From assembly GCA_905221605.1 (NCBI GenBank), contig CAJNDS010002253.1:92501-156500 (forward strand): a stretch of 64,000 nucleotides of DNA, given 5' to 3'. Below, piece after piece: positions 63,478 through 64,000 of this stretch. The notes below the pieces were generated by a model. The model had not been told where the DNA came from, did not search any database, and saw nothing but the letters and a program-made list of their open reading frames with translations. The stretch's first letter is position 1. The number at the start of each line of letters is the position of its first letter. Source of the stretch: Symbiodinium natans (Eukaryota; Sar; Dinophyceae; Suessiales; Symbiodiniaceae). Position numbers and translations under genes: made by a program.

Positions 63478-64000
63478 TCAGGCGCACAGCACACAGACAC
63501 CACCTGGCAGGAGCATGTGGTCGAGACGTGGGCCAATCTATGGGCGACGAAGGTAACGAATTGGGGAGCAGAAGCTGCAAGGGCAACCAAATCGCATGAG
63601 CGCGCTGCGTGGTTTCGTGTCTACAGTATACAGCCTTTGAAGTTTGGATGGTGTGGATGGCGTGGTTTCAAGACAGCAAATGGGCATCGCAAGACAGCCT
63701 GCAGCTTTGATCTTCTCCTCTGCCTCCTTGGTGAAGTAGCGTGCCTGGGCGTCTGGCCATGGCCCACCGAGTCTGACGCTTCGCCACGCTCTGCTCCACA
63801 TGCTGCACTCTCACAGATGCCGCTGTCGTGCCTTCACGATCATGGGCTGCTCGGGCAGCTGGCCCTTTCCCAGCACCTTCATGTACCCTGCCTGTCAAAG
63901 TCTTCGCAGAGACATGCTGGCACATGGTGGTACATTGCGCCGCAGCGCCTTCATGACGTCGATAACGGGAGCTTTGTCCGTCTTGTCCTCCCCCGGCCAA
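63478..64000 (-). CDS. RPL27A: Ribosomal protein uL15 (RPL27a), second copy, cut by window end
   Basis: Exons: 63,987-63,949 ([13 protein letters not shown]), 63,891-63,832 ([20 protein letters not shown]), 63,744-63,699 ([16 protein letters not shown]) and 63,503-63,478 (GVCVLCA, stop). The encoded residues are identical to copy 1 in the shared part, with only silent differences seen, and introns sit at the same positions. The introns (57, 87 and 195 bases) differ in sequence and length; all three begin with GC and end in AG. Only the 3' four exons are inside the window. Confidence 0.93.

Noticed and set aside
1-64000. Bacterial or organellar genome
   Set aside because: Introns with clear splice edges in a ribosomal protein gene, telomere-like repeats, LINE and DIRS elements, and low gene density all point to a nuclear eukaryotic genome.

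Overview
The window looks like nuclear DNA of a dinoflagellate; the genus cannot be fixed from sequence alone. Four observations support this. Interstitial blocks of the seven-base TTTAGGG/CCCTAAA repeat are scattered through it. Genes are broken into short exons, and many introns start with GC instead of GT. A TIR-like 'SHSW' multi-pass membrane protein of a kind common in dinoflagellates is present. The retroelement proteins are of dinoflagellate type. No bacterial operons, rRNA genes, convincing tRNAs or CRISPR arrays were found.

Layout. 0-6.7 kb: a plus-strand multi-exon gene for a TIR-like membrane protein, its introns full of telomere-like repeats and three copies of a short inverted-repeat element. 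6.8-17.1 kb: mostly minus-strand exons, including a segmental duplication (about 6.8-8.3 and 10.0-11.6 kb) and a telomere-repeat hairpin at 15.3 kb. 17.1-20.8 kb: an AT-rich, repeat-bearing island. 20.9-26.5 kb: a LINE with a restriction-like endonuclease, near full length but with one in-frame TGA, facing an inverted 5'-truncated copy. 26.6-29.9 kb: several tandem repeats and two long telomere-repeat blocks. 30.4-33.0 kb: two minus-strand genes, one helical and one coiled-coil. 33,488-40,246: a complete tyrosine-recombinase (DIRS/PAT-like) retrotransposon. 40.26-41.48 kb: satellites. 41.5-64 kb: small multi-exon genes on both strands, including ribosomal protein uL15 (RPL27a) twice (47.5-48.6 kb, and 63.5 kb to the window end).

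The outstanding feature is the 6.76-kb retrotransposon on the minus strand. It carries, in order, a small membrane-protein ORF, a gag-like ORF, reverse transcriptase plus RNase H, a tyrosine recombinase, and a C5-cytosine-methyltransferase-like ORF. It is bounded by split direct repeats (A1 - ORFs - B1 A2 B2). Two ORF junctions are ATGA stop-start overlaps, and the recombinase ORF is nested in an open frame that joins RT-RNase H to the methyltransferase. The second notable system is the intron set of uL15: nine of the ten visible introns in the two copies begin with GC, and most sit between AGGC-like repeats.

Most host genes here were recognised only from coding-like exons with splice-like edges. 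Their exon limits are approximate and most have no assignable function.
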